From Thermoprotei archaeon (GTDB lineage: Archaea > Thermoproteota > Thermoprotei > Thermofilales > B15-G2), in contig QMSB01000007.1 in assembly GCA_003650815.1 (NCBI GenBank), forward strand, positions 1-40,512: a DNA stretch of 40,512 bases. Direction: 5' to 3'. The notes below the pieces were generated by a model, which saw nothing but the letters and a program-made list of their open reading frames with translations, made no database searches and was not told where the DNA came from. This document shows, one piece after another, positions 10,066 through 19,163 of this stretch (the stretch's first letter is position 1; the number at the start of each line of letters is the position of its first letter). The position numbers were made by a program, and so were the translations under genes.

Positions 10066-11904
10066 ATGAACTTAAATATTAAACTAATCAAACGAGAACT
10101 AGATCCTCTTACAGTAACCCAATTAATAATAGTTGGCTTAATACTAGGAGCATTCCTAGTGCTTCCAGTATCTTTCATGATCCTAAGAGCGTTCTTCCAC
10201 AAAGGTTCTCTTTCATTATATTACTTTGAGTCTCTTGTCGCGGGAGGAGACTTTATTAAAACAAAGCCTGAAACTTCATGGATAGAGCTTGTCCGCACTC
10301 CTCAGGGAGAAATACTTATAATAGGGCGAAAGGGACCTGACTTCGGTATCTTTCTCAATACTCTCTTCGTATCGACGATGGTAATGATTTTCGCCACTAC
10401 TCTCGGCGTCTTAGCGGCATTCATTATGGCTAGATACGAGTTCCCGGGTAAGAACTTCTTCAAAGTAATCTTACTTATCCCTATGTTAGCAACACCATTC
10501 GTTAACGCCTTTGTACTAGGAAAAGTGCTTGCAGTAAATGGATTAGTAAATTATCTCTTATACGAGACTCTGAAGATATTACCATTTAAAATATGGGTGA
10601 CGGGATTACCTGCACTTATCTTAATACAAACCTTAAGCTTATACCCAATAGTATATTTGAACGCGTATTCCTCTTTCATAAACATAGATCCATCTCTCGA
10701 AGAGCAAGCAGAGAACTTGGGAGCAAAGGGGCTTAAATTGTTTCTAACAATAACTCTCCCCTTAGCTCTGCCAGGAATATCTGCTGGAGCAGCATTGGTT
10801 TTCATATTTAGTATGGAAGACTTAGGTGCACCAATAGGACTAAGTGGAGCCTTTGGTAGCGGGCTCCATGAAAAAATCTTAAGTTTTCGAATATATGATG
10901 AATTCAGAAAAGGTATAGGATCTATTGAACAAGTACACGCATCAACATACGCAATGGCGGTAGTCATGCTAATAATAGCTTTAGCTATATTTCTGCTGAT
11001 TAAAAAGTACGTTACCCTCAAGAGCTATGCTATGCTAAGTAAAGGTGGTAGATGGAAGCCCAGAGTACGTAGATTAGGTGTTAAAGGACTTGTACCTATA
11101 TACGTATTCCTCATAATACTAGCCCTCTCTGCATCATTTCCACAATTCGGAGTAGTAGTCTTAGCATTTACTGACTGGGCGATGAGTAAACTGCCTTCTA
11201 AAGTAACACTAGAACACATATCGGCTCTGCTTGTCAATAGAGAAGTATTTAGAGCGATACTAAATAGTCTGATTTACTCTTCGGTAGCTACATTAATCAT
11301 GCTATTGGTGGGAACGAGTGCAGCATATGTAGTGGCTAGAAGAAAAATACCTGGAAGAGATCTAATCGACGCTCTGTCTACTCTCCCAATAGCTATTCCC
11401 GGTATTATCGTAGCTGTAGGCTACCTACTTTTTTTCGCGACCTACTTCTCACAAACACCACTAGACCCATTCTTCAACCCAGGACTACTGCTCATATTCT
11501 CATACAGCGTGAGAAGACTTCCGTTCACAGCCAGAACGGTTTTCGCAGGTTTTCAGCAAGTACACGAGAGTCTAGAAGAGGCGGCACTAAATCTAGGAGC
11601 AGACCGAGCAAAAGTATTCTTTACAATAGCTCTCCCTCTCATAATATCAAACGTTATTAGCGGAGGAATACTCTCCTTCGTATACTCAATGAACGAAGTC
11701 AGCACGAGCATTACTCTCAGTAACCTAAACCCAAATCAAGGACCAATAACGTTCTACATGAGCCAAGTAATATATGCTAGCGCGGCAGTAGGAACAGTAA
11801 GCGTAGCGGCAGCACTAGGAGTACTTTTAATAGTAGCTCAAATATTAGCTATATCAGTGTCCAACTATATACTTAAGCAGAGAGTAGCATTCCTGGGTGT
11901 ATAA
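10066..11904 (+). CDS. ABC transporter permease, two fused MalF/ThiP-like membrane domains
   Basis: Two EAA-like loops: EEQAENLGAKGLKLFLTITLPLALPG and EEAALNLGADRAKVFFTIALPLI. Confidence 0.9.
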   Translation: MNLNIKLIKRELDPLTVTQLIIVGLILGAFLVLPVSFMILRAFFHKGSLSLYYFESLVAGGDFIKTKPETSWIELVRTPQGEILIIGRKGPDFGIFLNTLFVSTMVMIFATTLGVLAAFIMARYEFPGKNFFKVILLIPMLATPFVNAFVLGKVLAVNGLVNYLLYETLKILPFKIWVTGLPALILIQTLSLYPIVYLNAYSSFINIDPSLEEQAENLGAKGLKLFLTITLPLALPGISAGAALVFIFSMEDLGAPIGLSGAFGSGLHEKILSFRIYDEFRKGIGSIEQVHASTYAMAVVMLIIALAIFLLIKKYVTLKSYAMLSKGGRWKPRVRRLGVKGLVPIYVFLIILALSASFPQFGVVVLAFTDWAMSKLPSKVTLEHISALLVNREVFRAILNSLIYSSVATLIMLLVGTSAAYVVARRKIPGRDLIDALSTLPIAIPGIIVAVGYLLFFATYFSQTPLDPFFNPGLLLIFSYSVRRLPFTARTVFAGFQQVHESLEEAALNLGADRAKVFFTIALPLIISNVISGGILSFVYSMNEVSTSITLSNLNPNQGPITFYMSQVIYASAAVGTVSVAAALGVLLIVAQILAISVSNYILKQRVAFLGV

Positions 11905-11905
11905 A

Positions 11906-13000
11906 ATGGTCGTCGTGAGGCTAAAGAACGTGAGTAAGAGGTTCGGAAAAGTAGTAGCAGTTGACGATGTTACTCTAGAGATAAAGGAAGGTGAGTTCTT
12001 TACATTCCTAGGGCCTAGCGGATGTGGGAAAACAACTACTCTAAGAATAATAGCGGGATTAGAATACCCCGATAAAGGTAGAATATTCTTTGACGACGAA
12101 GACGTCACCGACGTCCCTCCATATAAGAGAAATACTGGAATGGTTTTCCAAAACTATGCTCTCTGGCCCCACATGACTGTCTTCGAAAATATCTCGTATG
12201 GCCTTAAAATAAGAGGATACTCTAAACATGAGATAAAGAAGAAAGTCGATGAAGTATTAGAACTAGTTCAGCTAAAGGGACTTGAGAACAGGTATCCAAC
12301 ACAGCTGTCTGGAGGACAGCAGCAGAGAGTAGCTTTAGCGCGTGCTCTAGTAATTGAGCCTAAAGTTCTCCTTCTAGACGAGCCTCTCAGCAACTTAGAC
12401 GCTCGCCTTAGGGTTGAGATGAGAGAAGAGCTTAAACGCTTACAGAAAGAGCTCAAAATAACCACTATATACGTAACTCATGACCAAGAGGAGGCATTAG
12501 TGATTTCCGACAGGATAGCTGTAATGAGGCAGGGCAGAATAATGCAAGTAGGAGAGCCAGACGAGGTTTATCGCCGACCTAAAAACCTCTTCGTAGCCAC
12601 TTTTCTAGGTAGATGTTCTCTCATAGAAGGAAAAGTCGTAGATGTAGACAAAGACCTTGTGACTATAGCTATAGACCATATAAGGATTAAAGGAGTGCTT
12701 CCAGATAAAGATATGAAATTGAGGAAAGGCGAGGAGGCATACGCTGTTCTAAAACCAGAAGACTTTGCGTTGAGAATAGACGATCCGAGTAAAGCAAATG
12801 AGTTCACAGGTACTGTTGAATGGTTGTTCTTTGTCGGACCATTTAACCAAATAAGACTAGGTCTAGGTAGAATAAGCATATTAGTAAATGTTGAGCCTTG
12901 GTTTACACCATCGCTGAAAAGCAAAGTAACTGTATACATACCTTATGAATACGTGATAATATTGCCAAAGAAAGAGCAGGAAGTGTGTCAAGAGACTTAG
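11906..13000 (+). CDS. ABC transporter ATP-binding protein (MalK/FbpC-like with TOBE-like C-terminus)
   Basis: Walker A GPSGCGKTT, signature LSGGQQQRVALARAL, Walker B VLLLDEPLSNLD; ATG at 11906 preferred over upstream GTG at 11897. Confidence 0.95.
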   Translation: MVVVRLKNVSKRFGKVVAVDDVTLEIKEGEFFTFLGPSGCGKTTTLRIIAGLEYPDKGRIFFDDEDVTDVPPYKRNTGMVFQNYALWPHMTVFENISYGLKIRGYSKHEIKKKVDEVLELVQLKGLENRYPTQLSGGQQQRVALARALVIEPKVLLLDEPLSNLDARLRVEMREELKRLQKELKITTIYVTHDQEEALVISDRIAVMRQGRIMQVGEPDEVYRRPKNLFVATFLGRCSLIEGKVVDVDKDLVTIAIDHIRIKGVLPDKDMKLRKGEEAYAVLKPEDFALRIDDPSKANEFTGTVEWLFFVGPFNQIRLGLGRISILVNVEPWFTPSLKSKVTVYIPYEYVIILPKKEQEVCQET

Positions 13001-13055
13001 CGAGATTGGCTGAGCTCAAGTTTAAGCAGTGCTCGCTTGTTTCTCCTAAAAAATC

Positions 13056-13073
13056 ATAGCTTAAATAAGCTAT
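13056..13073. promoter_or_regulatory. Perfect 8-2-8 palindrome ATAGCTTA-AA-TAAGCTAT, candidate operator
   Basis: Perfect inverted repeat just upstream of TATA-like AATATATTTAAATC (13081-13094) and ATG at 13122. Confidence 0.5.
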
Positions 13074-13121
13074 TGTCAAGAATATATTTAAATCTGTTAT
13101 ACCGGGACTATTTCGGGAGTT

Positions 13122-15353
13122 ATGCGTAAGAGGATAATTATTGTTAGCGTATTGATTACAATACTGCTGCTGTGCTATCCTATATCTTCCCCTCCACCAC
13201 AGGTACCAGTCAAATATTACGCTGAGGTAGTCAAGTATCCTCTCCCAGGATTACCTGAGCCAGTTCTAGTGGGAGGGGAACTGGAGGTTTTAATTAAGGC
13301 AAGCGATAAGGCTTCTCAGTGGTCGGCTCTAATAAAGAATAAGTACTACGGTGAGTGGTCTCTCGAGCTCAAGTCCTCTTCATATAATAAAGAAACGAAA
13401 ATATGGCAATTAATATTCAAACTGCCCGGCGATTTAAAAGAGGGGCTCTATGATTTAACAATAGAGTTTAGCGAAGGAGGATCAAAGAAAACTATAGAGG
13501 AACCTCACAGCGTTTGGGTTCTCCCTTCGTGGCCGGATAAGCTCAGGCTATTAGTTTTCGCAGACACAAAGACTCCAGGAGGAGCAGACTACTTCTATGA
13601 AGCTATAAAGACAATAAACCTCCTAAACCCAGACTTAGCGATATTTGTAGGAGACCTCGTAGAAAGACCGACCAGCGCTAGCGGCTGGAAGTATTTCTAT
13701 GGATCATTTTTCCTGCTGGAGTGCCCATGTTACCTCGTTATAGGAAACCATGAATACGACTACGGATGGGTTGCAGAAACCTATGAAAGCATAGTCGGTC
13801 CACAGAACTACAGCGTATCTTTCGGAGAATTTCTGTTGATCGCACTGCCTACAGGTAGCGACGGCTGGATTCCAATGAAGTACTTAAAGTGGGCCGAAAG
13901 AATATTAGCTGAAACTAAGTGTAAAGTAAAAATGCTCGCTTTCCATCATCCCCTATTCTCTCCTGCCTACAGAGACCAAGGATTAAACCAGGTAATCAAG
14001 ATAAGTAGCACAAAGGACTTCAGTAAGCTACAACAATATCTCTACTCTTCGTGGCAGAACCACTTAGATGAAGCTCGCTACTTATTCGAGCTGATAATAA
14101 AGTATGACGTAAGACTGATTTTTGCAGAACACGTACATACAGACCTCAATGTCGTAATAGAAGATGCTCAAGGTAGAAGACACTACTTCGTAACTCCCGC
14201 AGCTGTAGCCTACGATGTTAGAGAAAAGGACATAAGAGGATTCAAGTACTTAGTCATTTACTCGAATGGAACTGTAGACGAAACAACACTATACTACAGT
14301 GCCTCAGGTCTCTTCAAGTACCCCAACTCCATCCCAATAGACTTAGGAGAAAAAGTCAAGCCATATAAGATAGGAACAATAGAATACTACTACGCTCCAG
14401 CAAACGATGGAAAACATTACGCAGTATCCTTTAGAGCCAAAAACGAACTCAAACAGTATTTCCACGACATAAGAATAGTCTTCAAGCTACCAAAAGACAA
14501 GCCTCTCACAGAGTACAAGTGGTATCCTACTACTCCAGAGTACAACGTAATTGAAGCAGAAGACTGCTACTACATAGTCCTCAAGAACGTGGACTTGCCC
14601 CCAGAATCTGTAGTCAAGTTTACGGTAGCAGCTACAACCGATGACAAGTCTCCTCTAGTGTTCATTTCGGAGAAACTTACTCAAGAAGACCAGTGGGTGC
14701 TGCTGACAGTAGAGGCTAAAGACAGTGAGTGGGGCGTAGACGAAGTCAAAGTGCTATATTCACTAGACGGCAAAGAATGGCATAAGCCAGCACTAATGGA
14801 TCTAGTAGACCCTGAATTTGAGAAAGTGAGTTACATAGTCTGGCTCCCGCTAACTAAAGAAGACTTAGGTAAAGCAGAGAAGCTGTATATAAAAGTCATA
14901 GCACGTGACTTCGCAGGCAACGTCAACGAAACCATTAAAGAAATAGCCTTAGCAAAGCCTAAACTCGAGGTCACAGTATCAGCTCCATCGAGCTTAGGTA
15001 AAGGAAAATCTAGCTCTATCACAATCAAGATAAGTAACATAGGAGACGCTACTGCAAGAGACGTCGAAGTGCGAATAACAAACATAGAGAACCTCGTAGT
15101 AGAGAGCACTCGAATAGCTGTAGGAGATATTGAGCCAAATAAGTACAAAGAGATTAAAATAAGTATAGAAGGCAAAGAAATAGGCTCAGCTTCACTTAAA
15201 GTAAAGGTCTACGCTTCAAATTATCCAGAAGTAACAAAGACAATATCACTCGAGATAACACAGCCTATTGAGATATATATAGCTATAATAGCAGTTATAG
15301 TTATAGCAGTGGTCGCAGCAGTAATATTACTGAGAAAAAGGAAAACTAGTTAA
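13122..15353 (+). CDS. Secreted calcineurin-like metallophosphoesterase with C-terminal CARDB/NEW3-like domain and TM anchor
   Basis: Signal peptide; FADTK, FVGDLVE, GNHEYDYG, FHHP, EHVHTD motifs; C-terminal TM plus LRKRKTS. Confidence 0.85.
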   Translation: MRKRIIIVSVLITILLLCYPISSPPPQVPVKYYAEVVKYPLPGLPEPVLVGGELEVLIKASDKASQWSALIKNKYYGEWSLELKSSSYNKETKIWQLIFKLPGDLKEGLYDLTIEFSEGGSKKTIEEPHSVWVLPSWPDKLRLLVFADTKTPGGADYFYEAIKTINLLNPDLAIFVGDLVERPTSASGWKYFYGSFFLLECPCYLVIGNHEYDYGWVAETYESIVGPQNYSVSFGEFLLIALPTGSDGWIPMKYLKWAERILAETKCKVKMLAFHHPLFSPAYRDQGLNQVIKISSTKDFSKLQQYLYSSWQNHLDEARYLFELIIKYDVRLIFAEHVHTDLNVVIEDAQGRRHYFVTPAAVAYDVREKDIRGFKYLVIYSNGTVDETTLYYSASGLFKYPNSIPIDLGEKVKPYKIGTIEYYYAPANDGKHYAVSFRAKNELKQYFHDIRIVFKLPKDKPLTEYKWYPTTPEYNVIEAEDCYYIVLKNVDLPPESVVKFTVAATTDDKSPLVFISEKLTQEDQWVLLTVEAKDSEWGVDEVKVLYSLDGKEWHKPALMDLVDPEFEKVSYIVWLPLTKEDLGKAEKLYIKVIARDFAGNVNETIKEIALAKPKLEVTVSAPSSLGKGKSSSITIKISNIGDATARDVEVRITNIENLVVESTRIAVGDIEPNKYKEIKISIEGKEIGSASLKVKVYASNYPEVTKTISLEITQPIEIYIAIIAVIVIAVVAAVILLRKRKTS

Positions 15354-16077
15354 TTCCTATAAGTTTTTTAGCATTTTCTTCTAAAATCATCCTCTTAAAC
15401 TTCTCAGATATCTCCGCCTTAGTTACCTTGAGTATTGAGGCTAGTGGATAGCTAAAGGGCATATTTGTCCCGAAAAGAATGCGGTCAGCTCCCATCACAT
15501 CGACCAGAGTCTCGACCCCTCTATAGCTTTGAAGCAGAGAGATCTCTAAGTAAACATTGTCTAAGTTTCCAAGAAAACTTATGACTTCTAACAGAAGATC
15601 GTAATTAAAGCCCCCGACTATAATACCTAAGTCTCTGTTCTTTAGCGCAAATTCTCTTACATCGAGCACTTTTACCTGGTAAGGCTCAGTAAAGTGAAGT
15701 CTAAGTGGTATGTGTAAGGGAAGCTCCGTCTCCACAATTATTTCCGCAAGCTTTTTTGAATATTTTTCATTAACAAGAGAATATCCGTGATACAGAGGAC
15801 TTACTCTAATGACCCTTATTTTGTCAGAAGAGACTATACTTTTATCGATCAGCAGAGAAGGATTAACAACTATTGCCGCATAAAGCTCCCTATACTTCCT
15901 CGAAATCTCTGCTACCACCTTATTCCCATAAAGTGGACTTCTACTTAAATGAGAGCTTGTATGAGAAACCACCATGTACTTTATGCCGTGTCTCTTAGCG
16001 AGCGCTATCATCTCCTCTAAAGTAAGTCTGCAAGACCTCTTGGGCAGACTTCCGATATAGCTGGAAACATCTATCAT
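15346..16077 (-). CDS. Amidohydrolase-like TIM-barrel protein, predicted metal-ligand-deficient paralog
   Basis: Similar layout to the upstream gene, but MIDVSSYIGSLP replaces HxH and FGTNMPFSYP replaces FGSDIPFQSP. Confidence 0.7.
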   Translation of the reverse strand: MIDVSSYIGSLPKRSCRLTLEEMIALAKRHGIKYMVVSHTSSHLSRSPLYGNKVVAEISRKYRELYAAIVVNPSLLIDKSIVSSDKIRVIRVSPLYHGYSLVNEKYSKKLAEIIVETELPLHIPLRLHFTEPYQVKVLDVREFALKNRDLGIIVGGFNYDLLLEVISFLGNLDNVYLEISLLQSYRGVETLVDVMGADRILFGTNMPFSYPLASILKVTKAEISEKFKRMILEENAKKLIGIN

Positions 16078-16808
16078 ATTTTCCCCCTCAAATTAAATAA
16101 CTCTAATGCATTTCTATAAAAAATCATTTCTTTGACATAATCACTAATATTTGCCTCTAGAACCTTAGCCATCGAAATGCTCGGCGACTGAAACGGAATA
16201 TCACTTCCGAAAAGTACTCTCTGCTCTCCGAGAACCTCGACAGCTGTTTCAACCATACCTACATCAACAAACGAGCTAGACATCTCAACATAGACGTTGT
16301 CGAATCTACGCACTCTCAGCACTCCTTCCTCCCAGTCTCCTCCACCCATATGATACATAACAATAAGGGCGTCAGGATACCTATCAGCTAGGTTCTCGAG
16401 TTGTACTCCTCCGTCATAGGAGTGAATAAAAAGAGGAGCTCTGAGGCTAATAGCCTTTTCAACAATAGGATTCATTAAAGGACTATCAGCAGGCACATTA
16501 AAGTAGTGAGGATGTATCTTAACTCCTATGAAAACTTCTTTCGCCAGTCTTCTTGTCATCTCTTCAATAGCTTCTTTTCCGTAAAGAGGATTTACTGCAA
16601 CTAATCCGAAGAGCCTCTTAGGGTATTCTAAACAAGCCTTCTCTACATCCTCATTGCCTTCTATATAATCGTATACAAGGCTCTTAATAGACGAGATAAA
16701 AGAACACTTAATACCATAGCGATCCATAGCTCTTACTAGTTCTTTAGCGCTCATTCTGAAGCAAAATCTCTGATCACACCCTATATGCGCATGAACATCT
16801 ATTATCAC
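16074..16808 (-). CDS. Amidohydrolase-2 family metal-dependent hydrolase
   Basis: MIIDVHAHIGCD (HxH), VKIHPHYF, LFIHSYDGG, YHMGGGDW, FGSDIPFQSP. Confidence 0.85.
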   Translation of the reverse strand: MIIDVHAHIGCDQRFCFRMSAKELVRAMDRYGIKCSFISSIKSLVYDYIEGNEDVEKACLEYPKRLFGLVAVNPLYGKEAIEEMTRRLAKEVFIGVKIHPHYFNVPADSPLMNPIVEKAISLRAPLFIHSYDGGVQLENLADRYPDALIVMYHMGGGDWEEGVLRVRRFDNVYVEMSSSFVDVGMVETAVEVLGEQRVLFGSDIPFQSPSISMAKVLEANISDYVKEMIFYRNALELFNLRGKI

Positions 16809-16898
16809 AGACGGTACTCTCCTAGCTAAAAATAAATAACTTCTTCAGCACTGAAGATAAAAATCTCTTCAGAAATTTGGTCGAAAATCTTAAATTCC

Positions 16899-17516
16899 TT
16901 GAAAGAACATCTTCTCGTGCTTAAGAACCTAGTGGAGCCAGCGAAGGAGATATGGCCTTTACTGCTACTCGCAGTTGATGACGCTTCTCCTCTCTATGGA
17001 TTTGCTAGAATACAGCTAATGTTTTTCATATACCAGTATATAGATTTTAACTACAGCCTCGGAACATTTGCTCCCTACAGTCACGACTTAACACGAGCCC
17101 TGATCAAACTGGAAATGGACGGACTAATTAAATCTCATGTCGTCAGGACAGCTGACGGAAACCTTGTGAAAAAATACTCTCTGACTCCTAGAGGGAAGAG
17201 AATAGCCTACAAGCTCATGAGCGAAATGAAAGGCAAGTACATCAGACTGAGTAAAGTTCTCGTGAGAAAAGCAGACGATGTCATAAAGGATTTAGAAAAG
17301 CTGAAGAAAACGTTCAAAGACAAGCCGCTAGTAGTACTCTACCTTAAGGCTCTATCTATGTTTGAGAAAAAGTGGCCTCTTACATTAAATGTTCCAGACA
17401 ACAGCATGAAGGAGTATCTCCTAGACTACAGCAAGGATATTCTCTACGAAATGAAGAAAGCTGTATTTAAAGACTTTGAAACACGCAGCTACCTATGGCT
17501 ACTATCGGAATTATAA
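16899..17516 (+). CDS. Winged-helix protein with YwgA/Panacea-like N-terminal pattern (uncharacterised)
   Basis: PLYGFARIQLMFFIYQYIDFNYSLGTFAPYSHDLTRALIKLEMDGLIK...YSLTPRGKRIA; TTG start. Confidence 0.5.
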   Translation: MKEHLLVLKNLVEPAKEIWPLLLLAVDDASPLYGFARIQLMFFIYQYIDFNYSLGTFAPYSHDLTRALIKLEMDGLIKSHVVRTADGNLVKKYSLTPRGKRIAYKLMSEMKGKYIRLSKVLVRKADDVIKDLEKLKKTFKDKPLVVLYLKALSMFEKKWPLTLNVPDNSMKEYLLDYSKDILYEMKKAVFKDFETRSYLWLLSEL

Positions 17517-17540
17517 ATTGAGAGAAAATACAATGATATT

Positions 17541-19163
17541 ATGTATAAAGTTTTTGAAATACGAGAAAAAAATATAGTGAGAAAAAATCTATTGAGAGCA
17601 GACATTAAAGTAGCTATCTGCTATCCTTCTATATACAGAGTAGCAGTATCTAGCCTAGGCTATCAGTTAATATACTTTCTCCTAAACTCTCAGGAAGAAA
17701 TAGCATGTGAAAGAGCAGTACTATCTTCTCAAAAAGGACCAGAACCCCCTGTAAAAACACTAGAGTCGGGTTCTCCTCTCAAGTTCTTCGATATAATCAT
17801 TTTCTCAGTACACTACGAGCTAGATTATCCTAACATAGCACGCATGTTGCTAGCCTCCGGTATAAACCCACTAAAACACAAAAGAGGGCTCAAAGACCCC
17901 ATAGTAGTTGTCGGCGGGCCTCCAATAACAGCAAACCCAGTCCCCCTAGAAAGTATAGCTGATGTTCTCTATATAGGCGAAGCAGAGTACTCACTACTAA
18001 AACTCGTCTACGAAATACATGCTCTAGAAAACAGGAAAGATCTCTACAAAATCTCTGATATAAAAGGAGTCTACGTACCCGGTAGCGAAACAAGAGCACA
18101 AAGAGCTTGGGTAAGAGATCTAGATAAAGCATTTCATCCATCAAGCCAGATAATACCGTTATCTGATAAAAGTGAATTTCAGCCAGTTTTTGGCAGAGCT
18201 GCACAACTAGAAGTGACGAGGGGTTGCGGCAGAGGATGTAGGTTTTGTCTCTTAGGATATTCTTTTAGACCATATAGGGAGCGGTCTTTTCCGGTAATAG
18301 AAAGTCTCCTTAAAAAAATCATAGAGAAAAATGGCGTCTTAAAAATAGTTTTAATAGGTTCTTCTCTCAGCGACTATAAGTATCTCCAAAAATTGCTGGA
18401 AACGTGTATTGAAGAGAATATCCAAGCTTCGCTCCCTGCGCTAAGGACAGACGCTGTAGAAGATGAAGTCTTAGAGCTAATACCGCGTCTAGGGCAGAGA
18501 ACTTTGACGTTCGCGCCTGAAACAAGCATTCGCTTAAGAATCAAATTAAATAAACCTATTGAAAACTCTGAAATAATCGAAAAAACAGAGAACGCTGTAG
18601 CAAAAGGAGTTAAAAACATCAAACTTTATTTTCTCTATGGAGTTCCAGGGGAAAGCAAACAAGATTTGATAGAAATAGTAGAGCTAGTTAAGAGAATCAA
18701 AAATAAAGTTAAATTATCTAAAGAAAATATAAGAGTTTCAATAAATCCTCTCATACCCAAAGCACACACTCCTCTTCAGTGGACAGTAATAGAAGAGGTG
18801 AGCATACTAAGAAGAAAAAGAAGATTTCTTTTAGAGAAACTCGGCTCTCTAGCCCGAGTAGAGGGCTATGATCCCTTTGAGGCGCAGATACAAGCACTTC
18901 TATCATTAGGCGGCTCTCAGCTCGGAGAAATAGTAGCATATGTAGCTGAAGCCGGGGGAGGAAGGCAAGCCTGGAGAAAAGCTCTGAGAAGATTTCAAAT
19001 AAACGTACAGAAATATCTGGAGAAAACTATAGCGAAAGAGCCTTGGAGTGTAGTAGACGTAGGGGTATCAAGAGATTTCCTCGAAAAAGAGTATAAGAAA
19101 TTCCATGAAGGAATACTTACACCTCCCTGTAGCACTTTCTGCTCTAAATGCGGTGTCTGTTAG
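17541..19163 (+). CDS. Radical SAM protein (B12-binding-like N-terminal region)
   Basis: CGRGCRFCLLGYSFRPYRERS (CxxxCxxC) core, FYLYGVPGE-like LYFLYGVPGESKQD, C-terminal CSTFCSKCGVC. Confidence 0.9.
   Translation: MYKVFEIREKNIVRKNLLRADIKVAICYPSIYRVAVSSLGYQLIYFLLNSQEEIACERAVLSSQKGPEPPVKTLESGSPLKFFDIIIFSVHYELDYPNIARMLLASGINPLKHKRGLKDPIVVVGGPPITANPVPLESIADVLYIGEAEYSLLKLVYEIHALENRKDLYKISDIKGVYVPGSETRAQRAWVRDLDKAFHPSSQIIPLSDKSEFQPVFGRAAQLEVTRGCGRGCRFCLLGYSFRPYRERSFPVIESLLKKIIEKNGVLKIVLIGSSLSDYKYLQKLLETCIEENIQASLPALRTDAVEDEVLELIPRLGQRTLTFAPETSIRLRIKLNKPIENSEIIEKTENAVAKGVKNIKLYFLYGVPGESKQDLIEIVELVKRIKNKVKLSKENIRVSINPLIPKAHTPLQWTVIEEVSILRRKRRFLLEKLGSLARVEGYDPFEAQIQALLSLGGSQLGEIVAYVAEAGGGRQAWRKALRRFQINVQKYLEKTIAKEPWSVVDVGVSRDFLEKEYKKFHEGILTPPCSTFCSKCGVC

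Noticed and set aside
11897-11905. GTG start at 11897 for the ABC ATPase
   Set aside because: Adds only MYK and overlaps the permease stop; ATG at 11906 begins the canonical MVVVRLKNVSKRFG.
10551-12939. Minus-strand ORFs 10551..11021, 11025..11237, 11854..12108, 12268..12465, 12568..12939
   Set aside because: Antisense to clear ABC permease and ATPase genes; no recognisable domains.
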